Source: Brachionus rotundiformis (taxonomy: Eukaryota; Rotifera; Eurotatoria; Ploima; Brachionidae). Taken from it: a stretch of 64,000 bases of DNA. The position numbers were made by a program, and so were the translations under genes. The number at the start of each line of letters is the position of its first letter. Position 1 is the stretch's first letter. Location of the stretch: contig JAESIW010000180.1 of NCBI GenBank assembly GCA_016802295.1, positions 2,350,039 through 2,414,038 on the forward strand, written 5' to 3'. Below the pieces are notes generated by a model. The model ran no database searches, was not told the origin of the DNA, and was given only the letters and a program-made list of their open reading frames with translations. This document shows positions 62,305 through 64,000 of this stretch, in pieces.

Positions 62305-64000
62305 TCTTCTACGAGATCTAAGACTGAATTGAAAAAACTTTTTAAACTTAAACCGCAAATTTATCAAAAATAATCAGCGCAATTTATGATAATTTTAAAT
62401 TATAAACCAAGTTAAAAATTAAAATAGAAAATTATTCGTCTACGACTAAATGTGTTTTAGGAATTAAAATTAGTTTTTATGAGTTTATTTAAAAAATAGA
62501 ATATTATCGAAAGAATTTTTCTCGTTGCTTTCAATATTTTATGCCATATACTCTTATTTGAATGTATTTTTTGCATTTAAAATGCAAACGATATGTATGA
62601 AGTAAAAAAGTTTATCATATGTTTGAGCAAATTTTTAATTTCGTTTTTTATTTTTTATATTTATTCAAAAATAATAATGCATACAATTTTTGACTCAAAA
62701 TAATTTAATCTTAAAAATTTATATGCGCATTTTTTGAGACACTTTTTAGATTTAATTTAACATAATTTTGGCTATAAAAGTTTATAATTATGTATGATTT
62801 ATCTTCATAGACTTAAAGCACTTTAGAGAAAAGACAAACAATTGTTTTAATAATTCGTAAAAAAAACTAAAACTTAAAAAATTTACTTGAGCTTTTACTT
62901 AAATTAGAAAAAAATCTGTTCCACTCACAGCATTTTTTAAAATTCAATTAACTTCCAAAAATCATTTGAAAAATTTGGTGCTTATTTTTATTTTATAAAA
63001 TCAGATATAAAATTTTATCATCAACAATTTGCTGAATTTGATTGTTTATTTAAAGAGCAACTATATTTAGCCTAAAAGACACTAATGTTTTGTAACTAAG
63101 ATTTATATTTTGATTTATTTAAATTAATAAAAAAAAAACTTTAAGACAAATAATTTTTTTTCGATTGCAAATTTTAAATACCTTACAGGAGAACTAGAAC
63201 TAGGAAAAATCAAAACATGTTGAGTATGTAAAATTTTTTTAAAGTTATTTTATTAATATTTAAAAAAAAACTAAAATCAAATCTAGATATTTTTCTTTAT
63301 AACTGAATTTTTGAAAATTTAATCATCAACCATATGCTACTTTATTTTATTTGGCGTATATTTTAAACTCTTAATGAATCTAGGTTATACCCAACAGACA
63401 ATTACAAGATCTGTGAGATTATTTGATATTCAAAAAATTTCCAAACCGGATATACATTTTCTAGACATTAATACTTTTAAAAATTTTGAAAAGTTTAAGA
63501 CATTTTTTTACGTTTAATTATCCGTGAAGTTGTCTATTTTACATTTGATTTGAGTTAAATTAATTATTTATTCGATAATTTTTGAAATATGCATTTCTCC
63601 TTTTTTAAGAAGTCAAAATAAATTTTATTTAAAAGAAGAGAAAAGAAAGCTAGAACCAGTGGAACAAATTTTCGCGAATTTAATTTTAATTAATTTCGAA
63701 TTAAAATTAAATTTTATTTTTATTTAAAAAAATTTTTTAGCACAATTCTTTTTAAAATGTTAAAAAAGCAATCAATTATTTTCTAATAGACCTAAATTAT
63801 CAAGATTATAATATTAAATAATAGATTTATGTCAAAAAAATGATTTATTTATTAAAATATTATTAATCTAATTAAAGTTTATATTTGTTTTATGCATAAA
63901 AATGTTTAATATGAAAAATTATTTAAATTTGTTTGTAATCAAAACAGATTTAGTATTGATTTAGGAATAGAATATTTTTTTTAAATTAATATTTAAACGC
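62305..64000. other. 5' flank of LYAR and A/T-rich window end
   Basis: No exon is recognised up to the window edge. The LYAR promoter should lie in the first few hundred bases. The rest is A/T-rich without repeats I can define. Confidence 0.45.

Noticed and set aside
1..64000. tRNA or rRNA genes
   Set aside because: No sequence with both tRNA promoter boxes and a foldable T-arm was found by eye, and no conserved rRNA blocks.

Overview
The window is AT-rich eukaryotic DNA, about three quarters A+T by eye. It carries spliced protein genes with many very short introns (about 50-70 bp, GT...AG) beside a few introns of about 0.5-3 kb. The gene set is that of a bilaterian invertebrate: a homeobrain-like homeobox gene, animal-type tandem-domain phosphofructokinase, syntaxin-6, a DBS/MCF2-type RhoGEF, CBP20, RpS5, UBE2H and LYAR. 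Very low GC and compact introns would fit a rotifer such as Brachionus, but the species is an inference. I rebuilt all gene models by hand from splice sites, requiring matching phases. Except for the 5'-truncated first gene, each model sums to a whole number of codons from ATG to stop.

Layout, left to right. 1-4333 (+): 3' part of an unrecognised single-pass membrane protein gene. 5316-6285 (-): a free-standing OvoA-C-terminal-type methyltransferase with a predicted N-terminal membrane anchor. 6677-7840 (+): syntaxin-6, divergent from the methyltransferase across about 390 bp. 12769-13620 (-): intronless homeobrain-like homeobox gene with about 5 kb of gene-free DNA on each side. 19168-19593 (-): intronless CBP20. 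20288-20822: decayed non-LTR retrotransposon fragment between direct repeats. 21509-25751 (-): phosphofructokinase, 8 exons, with a MITE in intron 3. 27533-27839: a second, unrelated inverted-repeat element. 32833-35140 (+): calmodulin-like protein with a long N-terminal extension. 36142-51773 (+): DBS/MCF2-like RhoGEF with three candidate alternative first exons. 54580-55298 (-): RpS5. 56275-58200: cluster of three inverted-repeat elements, one belonging to the same family as the PFK-intron MITE. 59631-60302 (-): UBE2H. 61015-62304 (-): LYAR.

The genes belong to unrelated pathways (glycolysis, trafficking, Rho signalling, translation and ribosome biogenesis, ubiquitination, transcription), so there is no operon-like logic. 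The most notable observations are the solo OvoA-type methyltransferase, the MITE family with about 125-bp inverted repeats and 9-bp target duplications, the three phase-matched first exons of the RhoGEF, and the calmodulin with an additional N-terminal domain.
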